Positions 1 through 11,324 of a DNA stretch of 64,000 bases are shown here, one piece after another; position 1 is the first letter of the stretch, and the number at the start of each line of letters is the position of its first letter. The stretch spans positions 89,290,264 to 89,354,263 of the forward strand of contig NC_088797.1 in NCBI RefSeq assembly GCF_011386835.1, written 5' to 3'. This DNA comes from Chrysemys picta bellii. Taxonomy: Eukaryota; Chordata; Testudines; Emydidae. The notes below the pieces were generated by a model. It saw nothing but the letters and a program-made list of their open reading frames with translations, searched no databases and had not been told where the DNA came from. Both the position numbers and the translations under genes were made by a program.

Positions 1-409
1 ACACTTCCTGCTTTTCCAAACTTGGATTAAACCTTAATTGTAATAACTGTTGGGAGGAGGCAGAGTTCCACAAAATCCTCTTCCATCTGATCACTCAACT
101 GTTTTTAATAGTATTTTCTTTGGAGCACCTGATCAGGCCTCCACTTTCCTAACACCTTTGAGAGAGATGAGGCTGGAGTTAATTCTTTGCTTACTGGAAG
201 TCAAATAATGCTTTTCACCCTATCAGTGTTGAATTGTTGAAGATGTGCAATAAGGTACTTATTTAGCCCAAATCACTGTATTTATCCTTACAATACCCCC
301 ATGTGGTAGGGAAAGGGATACCATTTTACAGTTAGGCAGAAAGTCTGTCTACACATGTAGTTATTCTAGTATAGCTGGTCTGCTTTAAAATTCATGTCCT
401 ATCTTACTC
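1..409. other. Non-coding, no feature recognised
   Basis: I see no gene, splice signal pair, long repeat or structured element here. Base composition is ordinary for vertebrate intergenic or intronic DNA. Confidence 0.5.
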
Positions 410-750
410 TAGTGGTGCTCAAACTTTTCCAGTCACTGGTAAAGGGGGGTGGGGGCGTAATGGAATCGGTCCACACACACCCTCCATTACAGCACAGCCA
501 AGGCTGCCTCAGCAGCAGAGCTTGGGGCGAAACTGGTCTGGGGATGGAGAAGGAATGAGGGCAGAGCTGAGCTGGGGCTGGACTAGGGACAGAATGGAGC
601 TGCAGCTGGAATCAGAGCTGGTCTGGGGGAAGAAAAGGAGCGAGGCCGGAGCAGGAATGGGGGCACTCCCTCCTCGTCCCCACATAGGGGCTGGCCCCAG
701 CCCCCCCCAATAAAAAGGTTCCTCCGCCCTCCACACTTTGAGAACCGCTG
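410..750. mobile_element. Non-autonomous hAT-like element
   Basis: The left end reads AGTGGTGCTCAAAC. The right end reads CTTTGAGAACCGCTG, which in reverse complement is close to the left end. The common hAT end in vertebrates is CAGTGGTTCTCAAA. The interior is G-rich and has no conserved reading frame; ORFs across it on both strands are low-complexity shadows. No clear 8-bp target duplication survives, so the copy is probably old. Confidence 0.6.
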
Positions 751-799
751 CTACAGAATAACCTTATGGACAAATCTTAAGAGAAGATCATACAGGAAG

Positions 800-875
800 T
801 CTGTAACAGAGCAAGGAATTGAACCTGGCTCTTCCACATGCCAAGCTAATGCCCTAACCACTAGGCCACTCTTCA
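800..875 (-). repeat. tRNA-like (SINE-type) module
   Basis: On the minus strand the sequence has an A-box-like TGGCCTAGTGGTTAGGGCAT followed about 30 bases later by a B-box-like GGTTCAATTCC. These are the internal RNA polymerase III promoter blocks of tRNAs and tRNA-derived SINEs. The cloverleaf is not complete, so it is not called a tRNA gene. Related modules occur at 21.1-21.95 kb. Confidence 0.5.
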
Positions 876-1859
876 TATGACACGTCATGCTGCAAAATTT
901 TTATGACATCAAATTCAGGACTTCAACAATACAGTATGATACGCTTACGTTGGCTGTTCAGCATCTGAAGGCTGAGAATCAGCTATTTAAAATAGTAATA
1001 AATCTAACTCCAGTGAACTTTCCTGATATGAAGAGGCTAAAAAGGAACAAGTCAAATGAGAAGGAACTCTTTAATATTTGGGAACACTGAAACTGGGAAT
1101 CCCTCCCCTTCCTGAAAATAGCTAAATTCAAATTACATAACATACTTGGACATAACCTAAAAAGGAAAGCTCAAGAGAATGGAGACAAGCTTTAGAACTG
1201 CTAAGGAAAATACTGAGGTTGAGATGAGAACTGACTGACAAGAAGCTGTTCAGACAGAAGAAGAAAAATCCTTTACTAGTGGAATTCCTAAAGGCAGTAG
1301 AGTTCCATGAACCACTGTGTACCACTAGGCAATTATAAACTCAGAAGTGTGAATTTTCAGACAAATAGTGGAAATCACACAAGAATTTTAGTACAGAAGT
1401 TCTAAAAACCAGTTATCTGAACTCTTAATATTAAAGAGCTGTATTATGAAGACCAATTTAAATATCTACTTTTCACACAGATGCAAATGAGCAGAACATA
1501 TATGGGTAAATGTCTCCTCTCCTAAACACTTTTTTTCTTAACTAGAAAATGTTTATGACATTCTCTTTAATGACACATTTGTAACTGAGTTAACTCTTAG
1601 GTTTTTTTCCCCCTAGTTTTTGTTATTTATTTTAAATTGGATTTTGACAGTTTATGGTGTATAAAGAAGATGTGGCACAAACATTTTCTGGCTGCTTTTT
1701 ACCTTGGAAATATGAAGATGAAGTCTGATCTCTGGTTTTCTTAAACAATTGGGAGGTATGACGACATTTATCAAGGGGCTCTTAATATTTTAACTGAAGA
1801 AATTAAAGTGTTGAATCTTTGTCAAAGACATTAAGCAAACGTTAATCACTGAAAGTGTT
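876..1859. other. Non-coding, no feature recognised
   Basis: AT-rich sequence without a recognisable gene or repeat boundary. The short ORFs at 887-1090 and 1128-1325 have no familiar domain and are treated as chance. Confidence 0.4.
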
Positions 1860-4762
1860 AAAAGGGTCAAAATCTGGAGGGAGCATGGTCTGTTATAGCA
1901 GAAATAAGTGAAAGAAGACAGAACTGGTGGGGAATCAAATCAGTATCTTAGATGTCTGTATACTAATGCAAGAAATATGGGGAATAAGCAGGAAGAACTC
2001 GAAATGCTAGTAAATAAACCATTATGACATAGTTGGCATCACGGAAACTTGGTGGGATAATACGCATGACTGGAATATTGGTATAGAAAGGTACAGCTCG
2101 CTCAGGAAGGACAGGCAGGGAAAAAAGGGAGGAGGTGTTGCCTTTTTGATTGAGATATATATAGTAGTATATATATATATAAAATGTATACACTTGGACT
2201 GAGGTTGAGATAAATAAGAGACTTGTTGAAAGTCTCTGGGGAAGGATAAAAGGTGTAAAAAACAAGGGTGATGTCATGGTACAGGTCTACTACAGACCAC
2301 CAAACCAGGCAGAAGAAGAGGTGGATGCGGCTTTTTTTAAACAACTAACAAAATCATCCAAAGCACAGGACCTGGTGATGACTTCAACTACCCAGACATC
2401 TGTTGGGAAAATAACACAGCAGGGCACAGATTATCCAACAAGTTCTTGGAATGTATTGGAGACAATTTTTTATTTCGGAAGGTGGAGACTGTTCTAGATT
2501 TGATTTTGACAAATAGGGAGGAACTGGTTGGGGATTTGAAAGCGGAAGGCAACCTGGGTGAAAGTGATCACGATTCTAAGGACTGGTAGGAGGTAGAACA
2601 GCACAATAAAGACAATGGATTCCAGGAAGGCAGACTTTAGCAAACTCAAAGAGTCAGTAGGGAAAATCCCATGGGAAGCAAGTCTAAGGGGAAAGACAAT
2701 TGACAGTTGACAGTTTTTCAAAGAGACATTATTAAGGGCAAAAGAGCAAACTATCCCACTGAGTAGGAAGGACAGGAAGTATGACAAGAGATCATGCTGA
2801 CTTAACCAGGAGATCTTCAATGATCTAAAACTCAAAAAAGGAGTCCTACAAAAAGGGGAAACTCAGTCAAATTACAAAGAATAAATATAAACAAATAACA
2901 CAAGTGTGTAGGGAGAAAATCAGAAAGGCTAAGGCACAAAATGAGATCAAACTAGCTAGGGACATAAAGGGTAACAAGAAAACATTCTATAAATACGTTA
3001 GAAGCAAGAGGAAGACGAAGGACAGAGTAGGCTCATTGTTCAATGAGGGGGGAAAGACAGTAACAGAAAATGTGGAAATGGCAGAGGTGCTTAATGACTT
3101 TTGTTTCGGTTTTCACCAAGAAGGTTGGTGGCAATTGGACATCCAACATAGTGAATGCCAGTGAAAATGAAGTAGGATCAGAGTCTAAAATAGGGAAAGA
3201 ACAAGTCAAAAATTACTTAGACAAGTTAGATGCCTTTAAATCACCAGGGCTTGATTAAATGCATCCTAGAATACTCAAGGAGCTGACTGAGGAGATATCT
3301 ATGCCATTAGCAATTATCTTTGAAAAGTCATGGAAGACATTCCAGAAGACTGGAAAAGGGCAAATATAGTGCCCATCTATAAAAAGGGAAATAAGGACAA
3401 TTTGGGGAATTACAAACCAGTCAGCTTCATGTATGTACCCAGAAAGATAAGGGAGCAAATAATTAAGAAATCAATTTGCAAACACCTAGAAGATAATGAG
3501 GTGATAACAGTCAGCATGGATTTGTCTAGAACAAATCGTGTCAAACCAACCTGATAGGTTTTTTTGGCAGGGTCACAAGCCTTGTGGATTTTTTTGGGGG
3601 TGGGGAAGAGAGAAGCGGTAGATGTGGTATATCTTGACTTTGGTAAGGCTTTTGATATTGTCTCACATGACCTTCTCATAGACAAACTAGAGAAATACAG
3701 CCTAGATGGAGCTACTATAAGGTGGGTGCATAACTGGTTGGAAAATCATTCCCAGAGAGGGGTTATCAGTGGTTCACAGTCATGCTGGAAGGACATGAGT
3801 GGGATCCCGCAAGGTCCGGTTCTGTTCATATCTTCATCAATGATTTAGATAATGGCATAGAGAGTATACTTATAAAGTTTGCGGACAATACCAAGCTGGG
3901 AGGGGTTGCAAGTGCTTTGGAGGATAGGATTAAAATTAAAAATGATCTGGACTAATTGAAGAAATGGTCTGAAGTAAATAGGATGAAATTCAATAAGGAG
4001 AAATGCAAAGTACTCCACTTAGAATGGAACAATCAGTTGTACACATACAAAATGGGAAATGACTGCCTACAAAGGAGTACTGCGGAAAAGGATCTGGGGG
4101 TCATAGTGGATCGCAAGCTAAATATGAGTTAACAGTGTAACACTGTTGCAAAAAAAGCAAACATTCTGGGATGTATTAGAAGGAGTATTGTTAACAAGAT
4201 ACGAGAAGTAATTCTTCTGCTCTACTGTGCGTTGATCAGGCCTCAACTGGAGTATTGTGTCCAGTTCTGGGTACCACATTTCAGGAAAGATGTGGACAAA
4301 TTGGAGAAAGTCCAGAGAAGAGCAACAAATATGATTAAAGGTGTAGAAAACATGACCTATGAGGGAAGATTGAAAAAAAATTGGGTTTGTTTAGTCTGGA
4401 GAAGAGAAGACTGAGGGGGAATATGATAAGTTTTCAAGTACATAAAAGGTTGTTACAAGGAGGTGGGAGAAAAATTGTTCTTCTTAACCTCTGAGGATAG
4501 GACAAGAAGCAATGGGCTTAAATTGCAGCAAGGGCAGTGCAGTTTAGGTTGGACATTAGGAAAAAACTTCTTAACTGTCAGAGTGATTAAGCACTGGAAT
4601 AAATTGCATAGAGAGGTTGTGGAATCTCCACTATTGGGGATTTTTAAGAGCAGGTTGGACAAATACCTGTCAGGGATAGTCTAGATAATGCTTAGACCTG
4701 CCTTGCGTGCAGGGAACTGGACTAGATGACCTCTCGAGGTCCCTTCCAGTTCTATGGGTCTA
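1860..4762 (+). mobile_element. CR1 LINE, long but decayed copy
   Basis: A CR1-type non-LTR retrotransposon in sense orientation. Around 2276-2400 it encodes an endonuclease-domain remnant (VYYRPPNQAEEE). Reverse-transcriptase remnants follow at 3180-3850, including DFGKAFDIVSHDLL and the IPQG block, then the C-terminal segment at 3840-4680. The 3' end carries the usual CR1 tail text with GACCTCTCGAGGTCCCTTCC and TTCTATG. Frameshifts and stops are numerous, so it is inactive. The 3' boundary at about 4762 is firm; the 5' boundary is approximate. CR1 copies are usually strongly 5'-truncated, so about 2.9 kb is long. Confidence 0.85.
2276..4684 (+). pseudogene. CR1 ORF2 remnant (endonuclease and reverse transcriptase)
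   Basis: Broken coding region of the CR1 copy. Separate frames show the endonuclease C-terminal part (2276-2497), the pre-RT linker (2904-3258), RT fingers (3330-3554), the RT palm (3564-3848) and the C-terminal region ending in KSRLDKYLSGIV (4463-4684). The fragments are collinear but shift frame repeatedly. No functional protein is possible. Confidence 0.8.
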
Positions 4763-4780
4763 GGAAAAGATGAAGGCTTG

Positions 4781-4815
<35 letters not shown>
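4781..4815. repeat. Poly(T) tract
   Basis: A run of about 35 T residues directly after the CR1 3' end. It could be a simple repeat or the A-tail of a minus-strand retroposon; no such retroposon is recognised. Confidence 0.8.
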
Positions 4816-4819
<4 letters not shown>

Positions 4820-4849
4820 AAAAATCCTTTTCATCTCTACTTTGGGCTG

Positions 4850-5095
4850 ATCTACACACAAAATTATACTGAAATAAGGAGTGTGAATTAAAACTGATTT
4901 AGTTATTTCTGTGCAAGTATGTATGGATGCTATTTTGGAATTAAAGTAGTTAACTACTTTAGTTAAAGTTGGCAATTGACCAACTTTAACTAAAATCAAC
5001 TCTAGCTACGTCCAATTTTGAAACAGAAATGTCTACACACAGACTTGCACAAAAATAACTAAAATCAGTTTTAATTCATATCGCTTGTTATTTAT
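4850..5095. repeat. Palindromic MITE-like inverted repeat
   Basis: The arm at about 4881-4925 (AATTAAAACTGATTTAG, then GTGCAAG) matches the reverse complement of 5038-5083. The centre holds a second inverted pair around TTAACTAAAG/CTTTAGTTAA. The outer bases read TGATCTACACA and TGTCTACACA. The pattern fits a small DNA transposon without coding capacity. Confidence 0.55.
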
Positions 5096-5106
5096 CATTT
5101 GATTAT

Positions 5107-5225
5107 TGTAGCAACTACCTAGTGACTCTAGTCACAGGCTATGATCCCATTGTGCAAGGCACTGTACAAACAGTGAACAAAAAGATGGTCCCTCCCCAAG
5201 GGACTTACAGTCTAATTCTGACAAG
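5107..5225 (+). repeat. Interspersed SINE-like repeat, copy 1
   Basis: Contains CACTGTACAAACAGTGAAC and AGATGGTCCCTCCCC. A related copy, with GGCACTGTACAAACACATAG, lies at 37071-37180. I recognise the text as a common reptile interspersed repeat but cannot name its family with certainty. Confidence 0.5.
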
Positions 5226-5240
5226 AAACAAGATACAGAC

Positions 5241-6106
5241 CAGGATGGATAAAGAGTTTTAAATCTGTTTTTATTTAAATTAAATGTAAAACTATTTAAA
5301 AGTAAATTTAAAATTGACAGTTCTGTTAAGATCTAAATGTATTATATTAAAAGCATTCAAATTAAATAAAAATAAAAAAATATTGAACAGTACATATTTT
5401 CTGCCTTGTTTTAAAGAAAGTCAGACCACTGAACTGGTAGAAGCCACTGACTAAGCACCTGGAATCAGTTTGCTGCAATGCTAAACCAGATTTTCATTTC
5501 AGTTTATTCAACTCTCTCAGTGCAATGACTAGTTCATTCAGAAGTTAGAAACCAACTGAAAAAGCAGGAAAGTTTGTTTTCCTTTTCCAATTTATGAATA
5601 AAAACTAGTGAGGAGAGGATGAAATATACTAGTTCAATCCCTTCAATTCCCTAACAGGTAGTAGTTTATTTAATAAATTAGTTTTTAATGCAAAACATTT
5701 TTAATTATTTTTCCTTACATATCCAGCACACTTAAGGTAAATTTTTTTTTAATTAAAATGTTGGGTTTGTGCATTTAATTGAATTTCCATTCAATTAGAG
5801 CGTGGCACAAATCACAAATAAAAATATCAATCAACTATATAATTGCTTAAATAAATTAGTACAGATATAGCGCATCTTCCCAGTTAGCAAAAAGAACAAC
5901 CAAATTTAGTGTAAAGGCTATGGTTAGTTGCAAATCAACGTTATGATGGTTACCAACCAATGAAAAACTTTCTTTAGGAAAACAACTAAAAAGTACAAAT
6001 GCAAAACTTGATTAAAATCAATTTTAAATCAATGTTTCCTGTTTGCGGATTCAAATCATTAAAATCAATTATTTAAAATCGCTTTGATTTAAATCAATCC
6101 ACCCTG
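5241..6106. mobile_element. AT-rich non-autonomous hAT, 866 bp
   Basis: The ends are CAGGATGGATAAAG and, in reverse complement, CAGGGTGGATTGATTTAAATC. Flanks are ATACAGAC (5233-5240) and ATATAGAC (6107-6114), a 7-of-8 match consistent with an old 8-bp hAT target duplication. The interior is very AT-rich, repeats TTTAAAT-type words, and has no transposase frame. Confidence 0.65.
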
Positions 6107-6114
6107 ATATAGAC

Positions 6115-6329
6115 TGACAGGGGAGCACAAGTAAACTATGAGACAATATTGTTCAGCTGGATGCAGTCTGTTATTGAGCTTAACTACCATCATCAGCAAG
6201 GCAAGGGAAAGGACCCAAATAGTCATGTTCTGAATTTCTGTCGGGGGTGGGGGAGTGGGCGCAGCGGGGATCTAACCACATCCTGGATAAAAGAGGCAGA
6301 ACTAAGCCATATAAGTAGACTGAGGCTTG
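6115..6329. other. Non-coding, no feature recognised
   Basis: No gene or repeat boundary seen. Confidence 0.4.
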
Positions 6330-6600
6330 GTCTACACTATAGAGTTTGGTCAACATAAGGCAGCTTACATCCCCAGCGGGAAGCAGGAAGCCCTGGGGGG
6401 CAGCCAGGCTCCCGATGGCAGGGAGCAGGGAGCCAGGCTCCGGGCACAGAGCTGCATGTGGAGCACCCCCCCCTTCCCCTTAAGTTGGTGGAAGCCCTCC
6501 TGGTGAGGACACAAACTACTGACAGAAGGAGGGTAGTCTGGGCATGAACCACCATAGTAATAAGTTGACCTAACCTGCCCTGAAAGAGAACAGCTGGAAA
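6330..6600. mobile_element. Fragment of a DNA-transposon-like repeat
   Basis: Starts with GGCTTGGTCTACACTATAGAG, the left-end style seen at 8437 (GCCTGGTCTACACC) and 58461 (GGGCTGGTCCACACTAG). A matching right end is not obvious. The GC-rich interior produces the chance ORF 6337-6702. Confidence 0.4.
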
Positions 6601-6913
6601 GAGACTGTGGAGGAGACAGGTCTCTCTGATGGAGAGGAGTCCTGAGCCAGGGTCTACATGGGTAAGGGAACTGGAGTCAAATACAGGAATAGCAAAAAAC
6701 ACTTACAGTTTGGAGTTGAGCCCAGAATTGGCAAAGGACCTTTTGTTTAGTCCTGAACCCCAGAAGCGAACTGAACGGTTACATAACTCTGCCACAGGGA
6801 TGAGCCAAAAAGACCCAGTGCAGGAGTCTGGGTAAGACACCGGCTGAGAGGGATCACTATGGCCGAGAAAGTGGCCACCAGGAGGGAGTGCTAGCGGCCA
6901 AGTTTCCCGCAAC

Positions 6914-7635
6914 TACTCCTGGGGGAATTCTGTGCCAAAAAAATTATGCACACAATATTTTAAAATTTTGCAAATTTTATTTGTCAAAATAACACTATAT
7001 AATCATGCCAGTTTCAATTATTTTGGCAATTTCAAAAAACCTGTCAACAAGTACATCTGTAACAACAGACAAAAATTCATATCTCCTCCCAGCCCAACCA
7101 CTCTCACCCCCTCATGCATCTCAACTCTAAGGCACCTACTCGTGGCTGGATGCAGAGTTGCAGGTACTCCTGGGGGAATTCTGTACCACTGCACAATGCA
7201 GAATTTGGCAGAAATTAGTGTTGTGTGTGCAGAATTTCCATTCCCCTGCCCCTCAGAAATGGACTGCACAGCTGCTGGCCTCCACTAGGGGCTGCTGGAC
7301 CCAGCAGAGCCCAGCTTGCAAATAGAAGACCGTGCCAGAGGGGAGGGCGAGGGAGCTGGAGGGTTCCTGGCAGCTGCAGTCCCCAGCATGCCCTGAAGGA
7401 GGTGACAGCACACAGGACCAAGACCAGCATCAGGCTGTTTCTCCCTCTGGATCCCTGGGCTCTAGGAGGGTAGGAGGTGAGAGTGTCTGGGCTGGGAGGG
7501 GGGCCAGGGGATCCCCACAGCTGGGCTCGGGGCAGGGGAAGCTGGGCTCTGCCCCCCCCCCCCCATGACTGGGCTCTGGGGGGGCGGGGGCAGAGAAACA
7601 GGAACTCTGTTGTCCTAGGGGTTTCTAACTCTCTG

Positions 7636-7678
<43 letters not shown>

Positions 7679-7827
7679 AGTCATACTTTGGTAAAGTATT
7701 TTGAAATAAATTACCAAAATAACTGGAATGATTATATACTGTTATTTTGACAAATAAAATTTGCAGAATTTTAAAATCGCATGTGCATTATTTTTTATTT
7801 TTTGGCACAGAATTTCCCCAGGAGTAA
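6914..7827. mobile_element. TA-flanked terminal-inverted-repeat element(s), composite
   Basis: The left end at 6914 reads TACTCCTGGGGGAATTCTGT. The right end at about 7827 is its inverse (TTCCCCAGGAGTA). Similarity between the arms extends inward for about 170 bases through TTTATTTGTCAAAATAACA. A second left-type end, TACTCCTGGGGGAATTCTGT, occurs at 7164. The locus is therefore either one element inserted beside another or an internally rearranged copy. TA at both borders suggests a Tc1/mariner-like family. Chance ORFs at 7225-7704 span its GC-rich middle. Confidence 0.6.
7636..7675. repeat. (TG)n microsatellite
   Basis: About 18 TG units in a row inside the composite DNA element. Confidence 0.95.
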
Positions 7828-7847
7828 GATTTACACTCTGTCTATAT

Positions 7848-8066
7848 TAGAGTAGTTACACCAATGCAAATCCCTAATGTAGCTACACTACACGGATGTA
7901 AGAGCATGGGTTATGGTGGTGCAATTACCTTGATCCAGTGTAGGATCAGATTATTAACATAAGCATAAGCCCCATTTTAAAGCTATGCAGTGCATTATAG
8001 CTATGCAGGGGTTTGCATTGATTTAACTACACTAGTGGAAATCTCTCATATATAGGCAGGACCTAA
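7848..8066. repeat. Inverted-repeat element fragment
   Basis: The left part has GTAGTTACACCAATGCAAATCC. The right part has TTTGCATTGATTTAACTACAC, its approximate inverse. It looks like a small MITE. Boundaries are approximate and no target duplication is clear. Confidence 0.4.
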
Positions 8067-8436
8067 TTTGACAAAGGGATTCATAGCAAGCAGTGCAGAA
8101 CAAACTATCTCCTTGAGACTGACTACATTGCCTCTGCAGACTCCCAGCCCCAAACTAATGGAGTGAGCAGGAAGGGAACACAGGGCTTCTTCACAGCAAT
8201 GCACAGGCCTATTAGGCCACCCACCAGCTCACAAGTGGAAGTTAAAAAAAATATATTTGTAAAACATTTGATGCATTTACTATAAGCAATCAGAGGTTTT
8301 CTCGGTCATCTTTAGCTGGGTAAGTACAATAATTTGCTTCAAACCTTAATTTTTGTATATTCATACAACAGTATTACTAAAAAGGTACATCTAGTCTGAT
8401 ATTTTCTTCTGCCTTAGCTCCAACCTACATTACAGC

Positions 8437-8993
8437 CTGGTCTACACCTAAAACTTGGGTCAACCTAAATACATGGCTCAGAGCTGTGAAAAACTTCACA
8501 CCCTGTGCGTTGTCATTAGGCCAACCTAACCCCCACTGTAGACACAGCCGGTTCGATGGAACCATCGCAGTAGTGTCTAAGCTATAATGGCCTTGGCTAC
8601 ACTCGCGGATACACCACGCTGCGCTGTGAAGCGCGAGTGTAGTCGCGCCGCCAGCACTGCGAGAGCTCTCTCGCAGCGCTGCAAGAGCTCCACCTCTCCG
8701 AGGGGAATAGCTTGCAGTGCTGCGAGCGAGCGTGCAGCGCTGCAGGCACTGATTACAGTGGCGCTTTACAGCGCTGCACTCGCTGTGCTCGGGGGGGGGA
8801 GGGGTGTTTTTTCACACCCCTGAGCGCAGCAAGTGCAGCGCTGTGAATTGCCAGTGTAGCCAAGGCCAATGGCATACCTGCGAGCTCGTCGGGGGTGGTT
8901 TAGTTATGCCAGCAGGAGAGCTCTTCCCCGCCAGCAAAGAGTGACTAGGCGGGAGCTGTGCCTCTGTAAGATTCATAATGTAGACCCAGCCTT
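8437..8993. mobile_element. DNA-transposon-like element with nested GC-rich element
   Basis: The outer ends are GCCTGGTCTACACC (left) and GTAGACCCAGCC (right), imperfect inverses near TTA trinucleotides. Nested inside, at about 8590-8869, is a second element bounded by GGCCTTGGCTACACT and AGTGTAGCCAAGGCC, perfect 15-base inverses. The inner element is packed with AGCGCTGC-type words and can fold into long hairpins. No protein is encoded; the ORF 8587-8823 is an artefact of the inner element. Confidence 0.6.
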
Positions 8994-10240
8994 ACAAACA
9001 GAAAAAAAGTTGCCTCTGTAACCTACTAGTTTGCAAAGTACTGCATTACAAAGTAATGGTCAGAATGAATGAAGTGGTTTTTTTCAGGATCTTAAACATG
9101 AAAATAAATTACCAGGCCTCTAGCAATTAAATTGCTTGCCACAAGATAAAAATAAATATGATGTATGCAAAGCTTCTACTGACCCAATCATCGGCTACAT
9201 TTCATATTCCCACTTAAACATAAGCTACAATTAAAGCTAGTTACATTTAAAATTTCATTTCTATTTTGCTTTTAACACCATATGTACATAATTGAAGTCT
9301 GTTTAAATGTACTTTTGTTCCTACAAAAGTCAGTGTAAAATCTATTTAGTCTCTGATAACTGACAGGGTGATGCAACTTTAAACTTCTCAAAATAAGAAC
9401 TGCTTAGACTAGCAGTTCCTGATAAATCACAAATAGCTTGGAGTAAGCTCTTTTTTTCAGAGAAAGACTCTGAAAAAATACTAGTGACCAAAAATTAGAA
9501 GAAAGTAATGGGATTTATGCAATGTCAGGTTTTCCACATCTGTATATTTTTTGATTAAATTGCATGCTCTTTATTCATATTATGCAACACTAACTGTAAT
9601 AGGAGAAATGAAAAACTTCTTTCCAGAAGTTCATAAAGCAAGCAAAAGGTTAGTGAAAGAATGCTACTGCCACGTATCACTCCTCCCCCACTCACGTAAT
9701 GGACATTTCATCTCTCCAAAGTTCTTTCCAATAGGAAACTCAAAAAAAGAACTACACCTCTTTAAAATAAACTAGAGAGTAAAAATTGTGTATAGTATGT
9801 AATCCTTGCTTGCAACAACTAATTCTTGATTCTCATGTCTTTTCCACTGACTCGCAAAGAGATCACTCTACAGAGTTCAGCATAAACACATATTTCTAGC
9901 ATCTGATGCACAAATAAAATAGCCCAAAAGCTTATTACTACAAGTTTTTTCCCCTTCTAATTCAAAGAAACTGCTTTAAACTGCCCCAATGCAATTCAGT
10001 CTGCTAAAGACTGGAACTCAGGAGTTACAAGGAAAACCCATCTGTGTAACCTCAGGCTACAGTATTCTTGTTTAAACAAATATCTAATATGCACTCTGGT
10101 GCCATGACAATGGGCACAGGCTAAGAATATAGATGGATAATCCATTGCATAACTGCACTTGACTAGAGAAGAAATCTGATCCCATTTCAGAAGTAGCAAA
10201 CACGTGCTTAACCCGATCAATACGCAGAATAATCTGCTGC
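8994..10240. other. Non-coding, possibly P4HA1 intron 1
   Basis: AT-rich unique-looking sequence without a recognisable repeat or coding exon. If the CpG island to its right is the P4HA1 promoter, this stretch would lie in the first intron. I found no exon matching the P4HA1 N-terminus on the minus strand. Confidence 0.35.
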
Positions 10241-10249
10241 AAATATGCT

Positions 10250-11020
10250 TCCTTCACGGAAAGAAGATTCGGGATCAGCTTGGGAGGTCCTAAAGTGGGT
10301 GGATGACTTCATCTGCCTGGACACCCCCTTCCAGCTGGGCCCGAGGAGGCTGCTGGCGCGGCTCACGGCCCAGAAAAGACCCTCGGACCCAGCTCCGGAC
10401 CGCACAGGTTCTCTCGGGCCGCGAGCTCTCGCCGCTTTTAACACCCCACCCCCGCTACTCCCGGTACCCGGTGGGTCCGGCCCGCCGCAAACCCCCGCGG
10501 GTGGAGCAGGCGCCTGACGACAGCAGGCGAGAGAGATAAGCAGCCCCGGCCCCAAGGGAAGAGACTCCCCAGAAAGGCCACCTCGGCGGGGTCAGCCGCC
10601 CGCGGCTCCGCTCACGCCCCGGGGGCGGGGCGGGACAGCAGGTAGGATGGCGCCTCACCTGAGGGAAGGAGGCTGCTGGCTGGTGCTGCTGGGCCCCGCT
10701 CTCCCTGCGCCGAGCCGAGCCGAGGGTAGACACGGTAGGACCTGCTGTGTGGCGCAGCCCCAGAGTCGCTGGGCCTCTTCGGAATCTTTATATCGGCCGG
10801 GGCCCGTGTCGCTCCGCCCGCGGATGGGGAGGCGGCCACAGCTGCTGGCCACGCTGCGCCTACGTGAGCTCGAGCACAGCAGTAGCGCCCTGCGCAAGCG
10901 CAGCAGCCTGAGAGACAGTCACCCTGGAAACTGTGGGCGTGGCTTCTTCGGGGGCGTGGCTACGTGCGCACCTAAAGGCGGAACAGTGGGCAAACAGCAT
11001 GGTCCCCCGGGGTAGCCTCT
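10250..11020. promoter_or_regulatory. P4HA1: CpG island, candidate P4HA1 promoter
   Basis: A CpG-dense, GC-rich block in an otherwise AT-rich region with no transposon ends. In mammals P4HA1 (prolyl 4-hydroxylase alpha-1) is divergent from NUDT13 and lies upstream of it, so its promoter is expected here, reading leftward. The minus strand has a TATA-like GATATAAAG at 10786-10794. About 130 bases downstream is a strong donor (CAG then GTGAGG) at 10658. Assignment to P4HA1 rests on gene order, not on coding sequence. Confidence 0.5.
10786..10794 (-). promoter_or_regulatory. TATA-like box on minus strand
   Basis: GATATAAAG in a GC-rich setting. If used, transcription would start near 10760 and run leftward. 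The predicted untranslated exon would end at 10659, where CAG meets GTGAGG. Confidence 0.4.
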
Positions 11021-11320
11021 GCCCCTTACCCCAACAGTATCCTCTCGGCTAGCGGCCCTCCTGGTGGCCTCTGACCTGTCACTTGTACACGTGCCAAAGC
11101 CAAATCCCCTTCGCCTTTCTGCTCAGCCCAGGCTTCTCTAAATTAGAGGCTCTAATCCACCCCCAGCCACAAACAGCAGGCCCACAAGAGAAAAGTTAGG
11201 ATTTACGCTGGGGGCAGGATGAAGAGAAACTGAGGCAGGGTCCCCCCTACTAAGTAGACAAAGGAACCCAGTGCTTTCACTTACTGGGGCTCAAACAGTT
11301 TTTTAATTTTCATAATTGAC
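11021..11320. other. Non-coding, no feature recognised
   Basis: No gene or repeat seen between the CpG island and the palindromic repeat at 11325. Confidence 0.4.
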
Positions 11321-11324
11321 ACAA

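Noticed and set aside
800..875. Functional tRNA gene
   Set aside because: A and B boxes are present but acceptor, D and T arms do not pair convincingly.
1..10240. P4HA1 coding exons on the minus strand
   Set aside because: I looked for the conserved N-terminal exon and found nothing; only the promoter region is proposed.
10217..11015. Several ORFs in the CpG island
   Set aside because: Long frames are expected in GC-rich DNA with few stops; none has a known domain, and they overlap on both strands.
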